The position numbers were made by a program, and so were the translations under genes. Below the pieces are notes generated by a model. It was not told the DNA's origin, ran no database searches, and worked only from the letters and a program-made list of their open reading frames with translations. Source: CALBTQ01 sp036725605 (GTDB lineage Bacteria; Lernaellota; Lernaellaia; Lernaellales; Lernaellaceae). From it: DNA of 64,000 nucleotides. The stretch covers positions 372,001-436,000 of the forward strand of contig DAIMDW010000001.1 in the NCBI GenBank assembly GCA_036725605.1. The letters run 5' to 3'. Each line of letters starts with the position of its first letter. The stretch's first letter is position 1. This document shows, piece by piece, positions 14,514-22,616 of the stretch.

Positions 14514-15668
14514 TCAACCGTTCCCGTCGTCGCCGTCGTCATTATCGGTCAGGTAGACGACCGGACGCGCCGCGCCGCAGATTTCCATGTAGCCGTTGCC
14601 CGCGACCGGGCGGCCGTCGACTTCGGCGTTGACGCGAATCATCCCTTCCCAGTAGCGCACGTTGGTGGTGGTCGCGCTGTTTACCTCCATCGCGTCGAAA
14701 ACCGGTTTGACGCGGTAGACGGATTTTAGTTTGGGAATCGCGATCGTCCATTCCAGCACGTATTTGCCGCCGCCCTCTTCGCTGTTGCGCCAGGTGCGCC
14801 CCGGGGTGACGACCAGGTCGTCGTAGCGTAGCGCGGTGACCTTGCCGTTTTTATCGACGAACGAGGCTTTGGAATACACGCTGTGCCGGCCGTCGCGTTG
14901 CTTGAGCAGGTAGACCATCAACTCGGTATCGTCGGCCATGCGGATGGAAAACCAATCCCAGCCGATCTGCTTCGGGCCGAGCTGCTTGGTGCCGTATTCG
15001 TGGTCCATCCAGGCCTTGGCCCTGACCGCCACCGGTTTGCCGTCGACGAACAATGTGCCTTCGCCGATGAGGTTGGTGTAGCTGATGTAATAGGTGCCGT
15101 GCCGGCCCCATTCGCTTTCATCTTTGAGGAAAAAGCCGTTGTCGCCGTGCAGCACCGGCGGTTTCTTCGGCGCGAGCGCGACCTTCAAACGGTAACCGCG
15201 CATCTCGCCGTCGATCACCTGCCGGCCGTCGATTTCACGCACCGACCAATCGCCGTTCCACACGTGGTAGCTGTCCTTACGCGCGCCGGCGCGGCCGTTG
15301 GCCTTGTCGTGATCGAACCCCACCTTCTCGCTGAAAAACAGTTCGCGCCGTTGCGGGTCGGCGATGGCGAAGTGCGCCAGGTACGCGCGATCGGTAATCA
15401 GTCCGCCGCGAATGGGGATGCCCATGTAGAAATCGTTGTCGATGCGGCGCTTGAAAAAGACGATCTCGAAGCCGAAGGTGCGGCCGTCCTCGGCGTCGAG
15501 GATGCCGGTGTAGTACCACCACTCGGTGCGGAAGTTGTCGTGCGCGTAATGATCACGCGGGAGTTGGATTGCGCGGCCCGCTTCGATGCGATCGTAGACC
15601 ACCGGCGAACCGGAACAGGCGCTCAGCAGGAACAGGACGAACAACAAGAAAAACAGCGGTCGACGCAT
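14514..15668 (-). CDS. AttH/CrtC-like lipocalin-domain lipoprotein (paralogue)
   Basis: A 384-residue lipoprotein with lipobox LLSAC (Cys18). The blocks QLPRDHYAHDNFRTEWWYY and WMDHEYGTKQLGPKQIGWDW match the downstream paralogue closely, so the two arose by tandem duplication. Location is predicted at the inner or outer membrane facing the periplasm. It follows the large membrane protein gene by 42 nt and precedes the paralogue by 3 nt. The C-terminus ends in an acidic NDDGDDGNG tail not seen in the paralogue. Confidence 0.85.
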   Translation of the reverse strand: MRRPLFFLLFVLFLLSACSGSPVVYDRIEAGRAIQLPRDHYAHDNFRTEWWYYTGILDAEDGRTFGFEIVFFKRRIDNDFYMGIPIRGGLITDRAYLAHFAIADPQRRELFFSEKVGFDHDKANGRAGARKDSYHVWNGDWSVREIDGRQVIDGEMRGYRLKVALAPKKPPVLHGDNGFFLKDESEWGRHGTYYISYTNLIGEGTLFVDGKPVAVRAKAWMDHEYGTKQLGPKQIGWDWFSIRMADDTELMVYLLKQRDGRHSVYSKASFVDKNGKVTALRYDDLVVTPGRTWRNSEEGGGKYVLEWTIAIPKLKSVYRVKPVFDAMEVNSATTTNVRYWEGMIRVNAEVDGRPVAGNGYMEICGAARPVVYLTDNDDGDDGNG

Positions 15669-15710
15669 GCAAACTCCCGGCGACAGATTCAGCGAATATT
15701 GTAGGGAACT

Positions 15711-17474
15711 CTATTTTTTCGACAAGACGCCCGGGCGAAAAAAGATCATCGTCGCGATCAGCGCCAGCAACGCGATAAGAGAAAGCACCCAAGCGACGAT
15801 GCGTAGCGGCGTCGTGCCGAAATCGACGGTGACCTCGTGTTCACCGGGTTGCAGCATGATGCGGATCAAGCCGTGCGGACCGAAGGCGCTGGTGGCCGCG
15901 TCGTTCCCATCGATGGTGGCGCGCCAACCGGGATACCAAAAACGATTGACGAGCAAGTCGCCCGACTCGTCCATGACCACCTGTGCGCGATAACGACAGG
16001 GCGCATCGCGGCGTTGATCGAGCACAACGCCGCCGGCGACGGAGAAGATCGTTTCGGGCGGACGCCGGGGGAGATCGCGGACCGTCTTGGGCAGAAAATC
16101 ATCGCGGGCCGTGGCGCGGATCTGCCGGCGGGAAATCCACGCCGCGTCGACCGTCTTTTCCAGGCGGATGAATTTGTTGTACGGCAGGCGTTCGGCGTAA
16201 TCGTCCTTGTTCAGGCGCAGGTACTTGCCCTTCTCCGTGTTGTACAGCGTGTGCTTGGCGTAGGTGTAAGGCGCGTACACGATCAGCGGCAGGCAGATGG
16301 CGCACAGCGCGAAGGCCACGCCCTGCCGGCGCCAGTTCCAACGGCGCAGGCCCGACGCGGCCACGCCCGCGAGCAGGCTGCCGGCGAAGGAGGCGAGCAC
16401 CAGAAAGCGCCAGGGAAATTGCACGAAGGCGAGTTTGCCGATCGCGCTCCATACCGGCCGACTGATGAAATGACACATCGCCAAGGCCGCGAGGAACATC
16501 GCCCACCAAAGCAGCAACTGCCCGCGCTTTTCACGCCAACGCCAGAGAGCGATCAGCGAGCCGGGCAACAACAACCAATGGGCCAAACCGAGCTGATACG
16601 GCAGCGTGTCGTCCGCGCCCGGGCCCGAGCCGCCGTGCGCCCACATCAGCGAAAAGAATTGCTTGAAGTAGACGAAGTGCTTTTTGTATCGAAAATACTC
16701 GTCGGTCAGACTCTTCTCCGACCAGATGAGGTTGGTTTCCATCACTGCGGGCAGCCAGAAAAACGCGGCGAGCAGCAGGCCGAGCACGCCGGCGAGCGCG
16801 CCGAACAACGGTCCGCGTAGACCTTCTTTCCAATATACGATCGTCAGGTACAGCCACCAAAGGAAGATGAACGGCGCGGAAATCATCGCGGTGATGTTGT
16901 GCGTCAACAGCAACAGGGCGACGCCGACGGCGCCGGCAACCAGGCGCAGTCGCGAACCGTCGCGCACCGCGCCGAGGAGGCCCCAGAAGATCAGCGGCAG
17001 CCAGGCGAAGGCCAACGCCTCGCCGAAAGCGTGACGGGCCAGCACGTCCACCAGGTGATAAGGCGCAAGCACGTAGAGCGCGCCGGCGGCCGCCGCGGCC
17101 CAATCGTCGAACAGTTCGCGCGTCAGGCGGACCATGAAATAGCCGGAGAGAAACAGACCGGCCGCCATCGCCAGCTTGATCGCCACGGCGATCGGGGCGC
17201 GCAGTAAAATGAACAATTCAGTCAGATAATAACTCAACGGCGCATAAAAGTGGAAAAGCAGCGAGCCGTGTCCGCGATAAAAGGGCTCGGCGAAACGCGG
17301 CCACCAATCGCCCTGGCGGATCGCGTCGTGCAGCACCACCTGCCGGTAAAAATCCATGTAGGCGCTGTGGCCGCCCAACAGGTAGCCGTTCCACCAATCG
17401 CGGGTGACCACCAATACGGCAAGAACGACAAAGGCGTGCGGCCAGGCGTGACGCAGACGGGCGGGGAGCTTCAC
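15711..17474 (-). CDS. Multispanning membrane protein, PTPS-related / YfhO-like
   Basis: A protein of about 587 residues with roughly ten or more transmembrane segments and a long C-terminal extracytoplasmic domain. The loop FYRQVVLHDAIRQGDWWPRF and the MDFYRQ and FHFYAPLSYY segments after the first helix resemble the 6-pyruvoyl-tetrahydropterin-synthase-related membrane family (GT-C-like). The end of the C-terminal domain (FWYPGWRATIDG) is typical of YfhO-type proteins. These may transfer lipid-linked sugars. A GTG at 17474 is chosen because GGGG lies 7 nt upstream; a TTG at 17480 overlapping the previous stop is possible. It is the third gene of the envelope operon. Confidence 0.65.
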   Translation of the reverse strand: MKLPARLRHAWPHAFVVLAVLVVTRDWWNGYLLGGHSAYMDFYRQVVLHDAIRQGDWWPRFAEPFYRGHGSLLFHFYAPLSYYLTELFILLRAPIAVAIKLAMAAGLFLSGYFMVRLTRELFDDWAAAAAGALYVLAPYHLVDVLARHAFGEALAFAWLPLIFWGLLGAVRDGSRLRLVAGAVGVALLLLTHNITAMISAPFIFLWWLYLTIVYWKEGLRGPLFGALAGVLGLLLAAFFWLPAVMETNLIWSEKSLTDEYFRYKKHFVYFKQFFSLMWAHGGSGPGADDTLPYQLGLAHWLLLPGSLIALWRWREKRGQLLLWWAMFLAALAMCHFISRPVWSAIGKLAFVQFPWRFLVLASFAGSLLAGVAASGLRRWNWRRQGVAFALCAICLPLIVYAPYTYAKHTLYNTEKGKYLRLNKDDYAERLPYNKFIRLEKTVDAAWISRRQIRATARDDFLPKTVRDLPRRPPETIFSVAGGVVLDQRRDAPCRYRAQVVMDESGDLLVNRFWYPGWRATIDGNDAATSAFGPHGLIRIMLQPGEHEVTVDFGTTPLRIVAWVLSLIALLALIATMIFFRPGVLSKK

Positions 17475-17476
17475 TG

Positions 17477-19057
17477 TCAATCCCCGTAGGCTTCGCCGCC
17501 GTCGCCGGTGGACAGGATTTTATCCTCGGCGACGCCGCGTTCGAAAAGGAAACCGCGCCGCCGCGCCTCGTCGGCGTAATCGCCCTGCGCCAGACGGATT
17601 TGTTCGTCGGGGTAAACGTTGATCGCGCCCTGTCCGTCGACCGGGCAGACCGATTCGCACAGGCCGCAACCGTTGCAATGACGGCGGTCGACGTAGGGTC
17701 GGCGTTTGCCCTGTTCATTTTCGGCGAAGTAGATCGCGTTGTACGGACATGCTTCGTCGCAGACAAGACAGAATTTGTCGGCGGCCCAAACGACGCACCG
17801 TTGTTGATCGATGATCGCCGTGCCGATTTTCGCGAAGCGTTTCTGGTACAGCGGTACGTCGCGCAACGCGCCGGTCGGGCACACCTGCCCGCAGACGTTG
17901 CACCCTTGATCGCAGCCGGCCAGGCGCATTTGATGACGCGGCGCCCACAGGCCTTCGAGACCCCCCTCGCCCCAATCGGGTTGCAGCGTGTTGGTCGGGC
18001 ACGCCTTGACGCATTGCCCGCAACGAATGCAGCGCTTGAGGAAATCGTCTTCGGGCAACGCGGCCGGAGGACGCAGTAGTTTGTCGGGACGCGCCGCCCG
18101 CGCCGGATTGGAGCGGAAAAGCAACGCGCCGAACGCGCCGCCGGCCAACCCGACGAGGAAACGCCGCCGGCCGACATCCAACGGTTGACGCAGTTGCGGC
18201 AAGGGCGATGCGAAACGGAAGGCCGTCACGTTCAGGTGGCAGTCATCGACGCAGTTCCAACAGAGAATGCACTCGGCCGGATCGTATTGAATTTCGTCGT
18301 CGAAGATCGCGCCGGTTTCGCAGGTTCGTTTGCATTTGCCGTCGTGATCGCAGGTCGCGCCGACCTGCCGCCGCACCGGCGAAAGGCGCGCGAACAAGCC
18401 CAGCAGCGCGCCCAGCGGGCAAAGGCTGCGGCACCAGAAACGACGCTGCAGGCGGTTGAGCATCAGGATCGTGATGAAGATGATCGCCGCGGCCAGCGAA
18501 CCGGACGAGAAAAGCGGCTGATGCAACTCGGCGTAATAGAGCTTCACCCAATCGGCTTTCAAAGCGACGGGGCGCAGCACGTCGAGCCCGGTATTGGCCA
18601 GCAACATGGCGGCGGGATGCAGCAAGTACGTCGCGGCCCGCGTGAACAAGGCGATGGGATCGAGCAGAAAAGTCAGTCCGTAACCGAAGGCGGCGGCAAC
18701 GAGAATGATAATCAGGTTTATGTACTTGAGGCCGCGTCCGACGCGTTGGGCGTTGGGCCAGCGGCGTTTGCGGCGTTTGTAAAGCAGATCGTCGGTCAGT
18801 TCGATCGTCGTACCCAGGGGACAGATCCAGCCGCAGAAAAAACGGCCGAGCAACGCGGTGAGCGCGAGCATGACGACGGCGGCGAACAAACCACTGATCA
18901 CCGTGCGCGCGGCGATGCTCGCGCCGATGAGCAGCAGCGGATCGAGACGCAGGAACAGATCGACCGGCAGCTTGGCCTTGAGGGGAAAGGTGGTCAGCGC
19001 GATGAGCACCGCGAACAACGCGAGAAACAGCAGTTGAACGGCGCGGCGCAGTTTCAT
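17477..19057 (-). CDS. Membrane polyferredoxin, NapH-like and NapG/MauM-like fusion
   Basis: A 526-residue protein. The N-terminal half has several transmembrane helices with the paired NapH/CcoG-type motifs CGWICPLG (75-82) and CRSLCPLG (209-216), then CILCWNCVDDCH (263-274). At 296-314 an internal twin-arginine-like segment GRRRFLVGLAGGAFGALLF resembles a NapG/MauM Tat signal. Four further cysteine clusters follow: CIRCGQCVKACP (343-354), CDQGCNVCGQVCP, CLVCDEACP and CNGCGLCESVCP. This looks like NapH fused to a NapG-type ferredoxin, moving electrons across the membrane. It sits 8 nt after the DUF362 gene, with a consensus AGGAGG. Confidence 0.85.
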   Translation of the reverse strand: MKLRRAVQLLFLALFAVLIALTTFPLKAKLPVDLFLRLDPLLLIGASIAARTVISGLFAAVVMLALTALLGRFFCGWICPLGTTIELTDDLLYKRRKRRWPNAQRVGRGLKYINLIIILVAAAFGYGLTFLLDPIALFTRAATYLLHPAAMLLANTGLDVLRPVALKADWVKLYYAELHQPLFSSGSLAAAIIFITILMLNRLQRRFWCRSLCPLGALLGLFARLSPVRRQVGATCDHDGKCKRTCETGAIFDDEIQYDPAECILCWNCVDDCHLNVTAFRFASPLPQLRQPLDVGRRRFLVGLAGGAFGALLFRSNPARAARPDKLLRPPAALPEDDFLKRCIRCGQCVKACPTNTLQPDWGEGGLEGLWAPRHQMRLAGCDQGCNVCGQVCPTGALRDVPLYQKRFAKIGTAIIDQQRCVVWAADKFCLVCDEACPYNAIYFAENEQGKRRPYVDRRHCNGCGLCESVCPVDGQGAINVYPDEQIRLAQGDYADEARRRGFLFERGVAEDKILSTGDGGEAYGD

Positions 19058-19065
19058 AAACCTCC

Positions 19066-19980
19066 TCAGGCCGAACGCAGGTTGCTTAAATCGGAGCTGC
19101 CCAGCCCCATTTCCTCGGCGATTTTAAGGTAGGGAATCTGATGCGGCTTGTAGTTTTTGCCGTTCCAACTCGACAGCGACAAGCCGAACGAATCGATGGC
19201 GACCGGATCGAAGCCGCCGATGATCGTCTGCAGATGGCGCACCTCACCGGGACCGCCGGGGCCGCCGGTGGCCAACACGCGCGTGGCGTCGAGGATGGTG
19301 AACTTGAGCCGTTTTTCGTTGTAGATGTAGGTGCCGAAATCGGCGATGGCCTGATGCATGTTGAAGGTCGAATGCCATTCCTGGCGATTCTTCACCGCGC
19401 CCATCCAGTTTTTCAGGCCCATGGAGACGATCGCGCCGCCGTGGCTTTTGGCCATGGGCGCGTTGATCAGCGCATCGCATTCGAGGATCGCCTTCATCAC
19501 CTGCGTGCGTTTGAGTTGTCGCCCGTTGGGGATGACGACGTCGCCGAAAAATTTTTCGTTTTTCACCCACTGGACGAACACGTCGTCGAGCCCGGCCAGC
19601 GCCTCGACGATGCCGCTGCGCACCTTGCACAACGGCGCGGGATGCACGGGATTGTCCAGCACCTGCACCTGCTTCGCGCCTGCTTCCAGCGCCAGTTCGG
19701 CGAGCGTGCGAATGACGACGGTGTCGGTGTTGGACGAGCGCAGCGGCGCGGTGGCAAAGCCCATATTCGGTTTGATGACGACCTTGTCGCCTTTGGAGAT
19801 AAACTTGCCGATGCCGCCGAGGCGCTCGACGATCTTGCGCACGGTGGCGGCCTGTTCGCCTTTGAAAGCAACCACACGCGGATCGGCGGCGGCCATAGCG
19901 ATATCGGTCAACGACGGCGCGGCGACGACCACTCCGGTCGCGGCGATCATCTTCAACATTTGGCGGCGGGTAACGTCCAT
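19066..19980 (-). CDS. Tat-exported DUF362 protein
   Basis: A 304-residue protein. The start MDVTRRQMLKMIAATG is a twin-arginine signal followed by a hydrophobic stretch ending near AMAA, so export in folded form is predicted. The mature part fits DUF362: VVIKPNMGFATAP, LINAPMAKSHGGAIVSMGLKN and FDPVAIDSFGLSLSSW. No ferredoxin cysteines are present; the adjacent polyferredoxin may supply them. An earlier in-frame GTG (19992) overlaps the GGGAG ribosome site, so I chose the ATG at 19980. It is the first gene of the operon, with its own promoter 30-58 nt upstream. DUF362 biochemistry is poorly known. Confidence 0.82.
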   Translation of the reverse strand: MDVTRRQMLKMIAATGVVVAAPSLTDIAMAAADPRVVAFKGEQAATVRKIVERLGGIGKFISKGDKVVIKPNMGFATAPLRSSNTDTVVIRTLAELALEAGAKQVQVLDNPVHPAPLCKVRSGIVEALAGLDDVFVQWVKNEKFFGDVVIPNGRQLKRTQVMKAILECDALINAPMAKSHGGAIVSMGLKNWMGAVKNRQEWHSTFNMHQAIADFGTYIYNEKRLKFTILDATRVLATGGPGGPGEVRHLQTIIGGFDPVAIDSFGLSLSSWNGKNYKPHQIPYLKIAEEMGLGSSDLSNLRSA

Positions 19981-20009
19981 CTCATCTCCCACGTTTTTAT
20001 TTTTCTCGG

Positions 20010-20038
20010 TTTTTACACTGTTCGCCTCGGCCGGGCAA
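20010..20038 (-). promoter_or_regulatory. Promoter of the DUF362-polyferredoxin-lipocalin operon
   Basis: The minus strand reads TTGCCC, 17 nt, TAAAAA in the 60-nt gap between the PHP gene and the DUF362 gene. Both hexamers match consensus at four positions. It marks the DUF362 gene as the probable first gene of its operon. Confidence 0.5.
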
Positions 20039-20040
20039 GT

Positions 20041-20913
20041 TCACGCCAGCGCGGCGATCGCCTCGCGCAGCCGTTGCGCAACAATATAATCATTATGCTC
20101 GATTTCGCCCAATTTGACAGCCGCCTTGATCGCCCGGCCGTGGAAATCGCTGCCGGCGGTGTACAGCAGGCCGTAGCGATCGGCCAGCGTGCGCCAGTGC
20201 GCACCCTTGGCGGCGTCGTGGTAGGAGCAGTAGGTTTCGACGCCCAACAGCCCGCCGGCGATCATCTCACGCAGTGCCGCTTCGCTCAGGTCGCGCGGAT
20301 GGGCGACGACCGGCACAATGCGCAAAGCGCGCAAGCGGGCGATGGTGTCGAGCACGGGCAGCGCGGCATCGCCGACGTCGGCCGGACCGCCATTGGCGAG
20401 CACCTCGAAATAGAAGTGCACGTAGCGATTGTCGCTTTTCGGTCCGGTGCGATAAGGCTCGATCAGCGGATGATGATGATTTGTGGGATTCTCCACGATC
20501 GCCTCGTAAAAACTCGACGCGGTGGGCATCTTGCCGCCGGCGTGTTTGTCCACGCGTTCCCAGGTCAGTTCGAGGCCCAGATCGTTGAAGCGCCGCGTGC
20601 GTCGATGGGCGATTTCGGCAAAGACGCCGGCGATGTCCGCGAACCAGGCGCGCGTCGGTTCGTCGAACGGATCGACGCCGTAGCCGAGCATGTGGATATC
20701 CACGCCGTTGAGCTCGGTGTTGATTTCGACGGCGGGAATGAACTCGACGCCGGTTTCCTGCGACAACTCGAAACCGACCGGCAATGACGCGAGCGTGTTG
20801 TGATCGGCGAAGGCGATGCAGCGCAGGCCGAGGGCGCGACTCATGGAAAAAATTTCGGCCGGCGAGTGCTGGCCGTCGGCGCTGGCGTTGGTGTGGATAT
20901 GCAGATCGACCAT
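20041..20913 (-). CDS. PHP-domain metal-dependent phosphoesterase
   Basis: A 290-residue PHP protein. The metal-binding motif DLHIHTNASADGQHSP is at 3-18 and FADHNTL follows near residue 35. Later histidines in VVAHPRDLSE and GSDFHGR complete the trinuclear site expected for TrpH/YciV-like 5'-3' exonucleases or nucleotide phosphatases. The substrate is unknown. The ATG overlaps the stop of the upstream eIF2B-like gene by one base (TAATG), so the two are translationally coupled. Confidence 0.85.
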   Translation of the reverse strand: MVDLHIHTNASADGQHSPAEIFSMSRALGLRCIAFADHNTLASLPVGFELSQETGVEFIPAVEINTELNGVDIHMLGYGVDPFDEPTRAWFADIAGVFAEIAHRRTRRFNDLGLELTWERVDKHAGGKMPTASSFYEAIVENPTNHHHPLIEPYRTGPKSDNRYVHFYFEVLANGGPADVGDAALPVLDTIARLRALRIVPVVAHPRDLSEAALREMIAGGLLGVETYCSYHDAAKGAHWRTLADRYGLLYTAGSDFHGRAIKAAVKLGEIEHNDYIVAQRLREAIAALA

Positions 20914-21755
20914 TAGCGGAACATGATCCTTTCCGCGGGACGAAACGCGCCCTGTTCGCTGAAGGCGATGGAAACCAACGGCAGGGGCGTAACATCGAAA
21001 TAGCGGTTGATCGCCGTCGGGGCGAGCTTCGTCGGCAAGCCCAATTCATCAGTGTGATGGTCGTTCACGGCGAACAAGGCGGCGCGTTCGGCGGACAGAT
21101 GACGGCGTGAGGTGAGGACCGTGGCGAGGAAGATATTCGCCTCATGACAAGCCAACGCCAGGGCATAGGTGCCCGCCTTGTTGACCAGGCCGGAGGGCAG
21201 CAGCGCGTCACAACCGACGATCACCGCATCGACTTTTTGCTCGACGAGAATCGCGGGCAGCAGCGCGTCGGCCACCACGCTGACCTGCAGCCCGACTTCA
21301 CTGAGCATGACGGCCTGATCGACGCCCTCATTCAGCGGGCGCGATTCGGCGATGATGATGCGTGCGCCGGTTTTGGCGAGCACTTCGCGCACCATGCGAC
21401 TGCGCGAAAGCGTGGCCACGCAACGGAAATCGTAGAAGTGCCGCACGGCGGTCGCCACCGCCTGCTCCATCGTCGCGACGGTCTGCTTTTGATAGGCTTC
21501 GAGATACACCAGCAGCGCGGCGCGGTCCATGCCGTCGGCGACGCACTCGCGGAGGTCTTCGGCGAGGTTGATGATCTCGGCCATGCTGGCGTGCGCCTGG
21601 CGCAAACGAACGGTGTATTCCAGCAATTGCTCGGGCGTGGTGTCGGTGCGGCGGCAAAGAGCGATCAGAACCTCGACCGCCGCGGACGTGACGCCGGTGG
21701 CGCCGTGACGATTTTCGGCGAGAATCGCAGCGAATTTCCGTTCAAGTTTGTCCAT
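20913..21755 (-). CDS. eIF2B alpha/beta/delta-like protein (possible sugar-phosphate isomerase relative)
   Basis: A 280-residue protein of the IF-2B superfamily, which includes methylthioribose-1-phosphate isomerase (MtnA) and ribose-1,5-bisphosphate isomerase. The typical helical N-terminal half is followed by IIIAESRPLNEGVDQAVMLS and the signature VIVGCDALLPSGLVNKAGTY, which holds the Asp and Asn-Lys of the active site. The MtnA catalytic Cys region is not obvious, so MtnA itself is unlikely. The ATG has no evident Shine-Dalgarno sequence. A TACAAT lies about 8 nt upstream, so a leaderless message is possible. It is coupled to the PHP gene. Confidence 0.75.
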   Translation of the reverse strand: MDKLERKFAAILAENRHGATGVTSAAVEVLIALCRRTDTTPEQLLEYTVRLRQAHASMAEIINLAEDLRECVADGMDRAALLVYLEAYQKQTVATMEQAVATAVRHFYDFRCVATLSRSRMVREVLAKTGARIIIAESRPLNEGVDQAVMLSEVGLQVSVVADALLPAILVEQKVDAVIVGCDALLPSGLVNKAGTYALALACHEANIFLATVLTSRRHLSAERAALFAVNDHHTDELGLPTKLAPTAINRYFDVTPLPLVSIAFSEQGAFRPAERIMFR

Positions 21756-21762
21756 GAACTTA

Positions 21763-21791
21763 TTGTATCAAAACTGCAACCGTCGTATATT
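21763..21791 (+). promoter_or_regulatory. Promoter of cinA
   Basis: TTGTAT, a 17-nt spacer and TATATT lie in the 60-bp divergent gap. The transcript would start near 21798, leaving AGGAG at 21804-21808 in a very short leader. Confidence 0.6.
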
Positions 21792-21815
21792 GGAAAAAAC
21801 CTCAGGAGAAGCAAA

Positions 21816-22616
21816 ATGCCGCGAGTGGAAGTTTTGGCGGTCGGGCGCGAATTGTTGACCGGCCGTACGCTGGAATCCAACGCCAACTGGATCGCCCGCC
21901 GGGTCTCGACCCTGGGCGGCCGGTTGAGCCGCATCGCCATCGTCGACGACGCCGTCGAGGCGATCGCCGGGGAAATTCAAACCGCCAAGAAAAACGGCGC
22001 CGACGTGCTGCTGATCACCGGTGGCCTGGGGCCGACCTTCGACGATATGACCCTGGCCGGGTTGGCTCAGGCGGCCGGCGTGGAGCTGAACGCCGATGCG
22101 CAAGCACTGCAGTTCATCGAGGACAAATACAACGATCTGCACGTCGAAGGGCACGTGCCGGTCGGCGGGCTGACGCCGGAACGCGAGAAAATGGCGCAGA
22201 TCCCGGCGGGCGCGCAGTGGTTTGAAAATCCGGTCGGCACCGCGCCGGGCGTGCGGCTGGATTGGGACGGCATGACGGTATTTTGTTTTCCCGGCGTGCC
22301 GCGCGAAATCTGGCCGATGTTCGATCTGGCGGCCAGCGAATTTCTCGCCAAGCTGTTCGGTCGCAGCGGTTTCGCCGAGGTGACCTTCCCCACCGACGAG
22401 CCGGACGAGTCGCTGTTGACGCGCATCGCGCAGAAGCTGAGCGCGGAGTATCCGGGCCTGTACGTGAAGACGAATCCGACCTACTTCGGCGACGCCGACG
22501 GCTTGAAAATCACCTTGTCGTTGTGGTCGGAAGATCGCGAAACGGCGGAGCGGATCGTGCACGAGGCGCTCAAGAAACTCGAAGCGGAGCTGGCGGAAAA
22601 CGCTACCCGCGAATGA
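21816..22616 (+). CDS. cinA: CinA-like molybdopterin-binding-domain protein (N-terminal domain only)
   Basis: A 266-residue protein. The MoaB/MogA-fold domain starts RVEVLAVGRELLTGRTLESN and contains LLITGGLGPTFDDMT. A small alpha/beta domain follows (residues about 175-260). This is COG1058; full-length CinA adds a C-terminal PncC nicotinamide-nucleotide amidohydrolase domain, which is absent here. The N-terminal domain in CinA has ADP-ribose pyrophosphatase activity in several bacteria. ATG 21816 is chosen because AGGAG lies 7 nt upstream; the open frame extends upstream, antisense to the neighbour. The last 14 bp overlap the convergent M16 gene. Confidence 0.88.
   Translation: MPRVEVLAVGRELLTGRTLESNANWIARRVSTLGGRLSRIAIVDDAVEAIAGEIQTAKKNGADVLLITGGLGPTFDDMTLAGLAQAAGVELNADAQALQFIEDKYNDLHVEGHVPVGGLTPEREKMAQIPAGAQWFENPVGTAPGVRLDWDGMTVFCFPGVPREIWPMFDLAASEFLAKLFGRSGFAEVTFPTDEPDESLLTRIAQKLSAEYPGLYVKTNPTYFGDADGLKITLSLWSEDRETAERIVHEALKKLEAELAENATRE

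Noticed and set aside
13419..15668. Carotenoid 1,2-hydratase as the function of the paired lipoproteins
   Set aside because: The fold matches, but the proteins are lipoproteins without carotenoid genes nearby. Only the fold-level name is supported.
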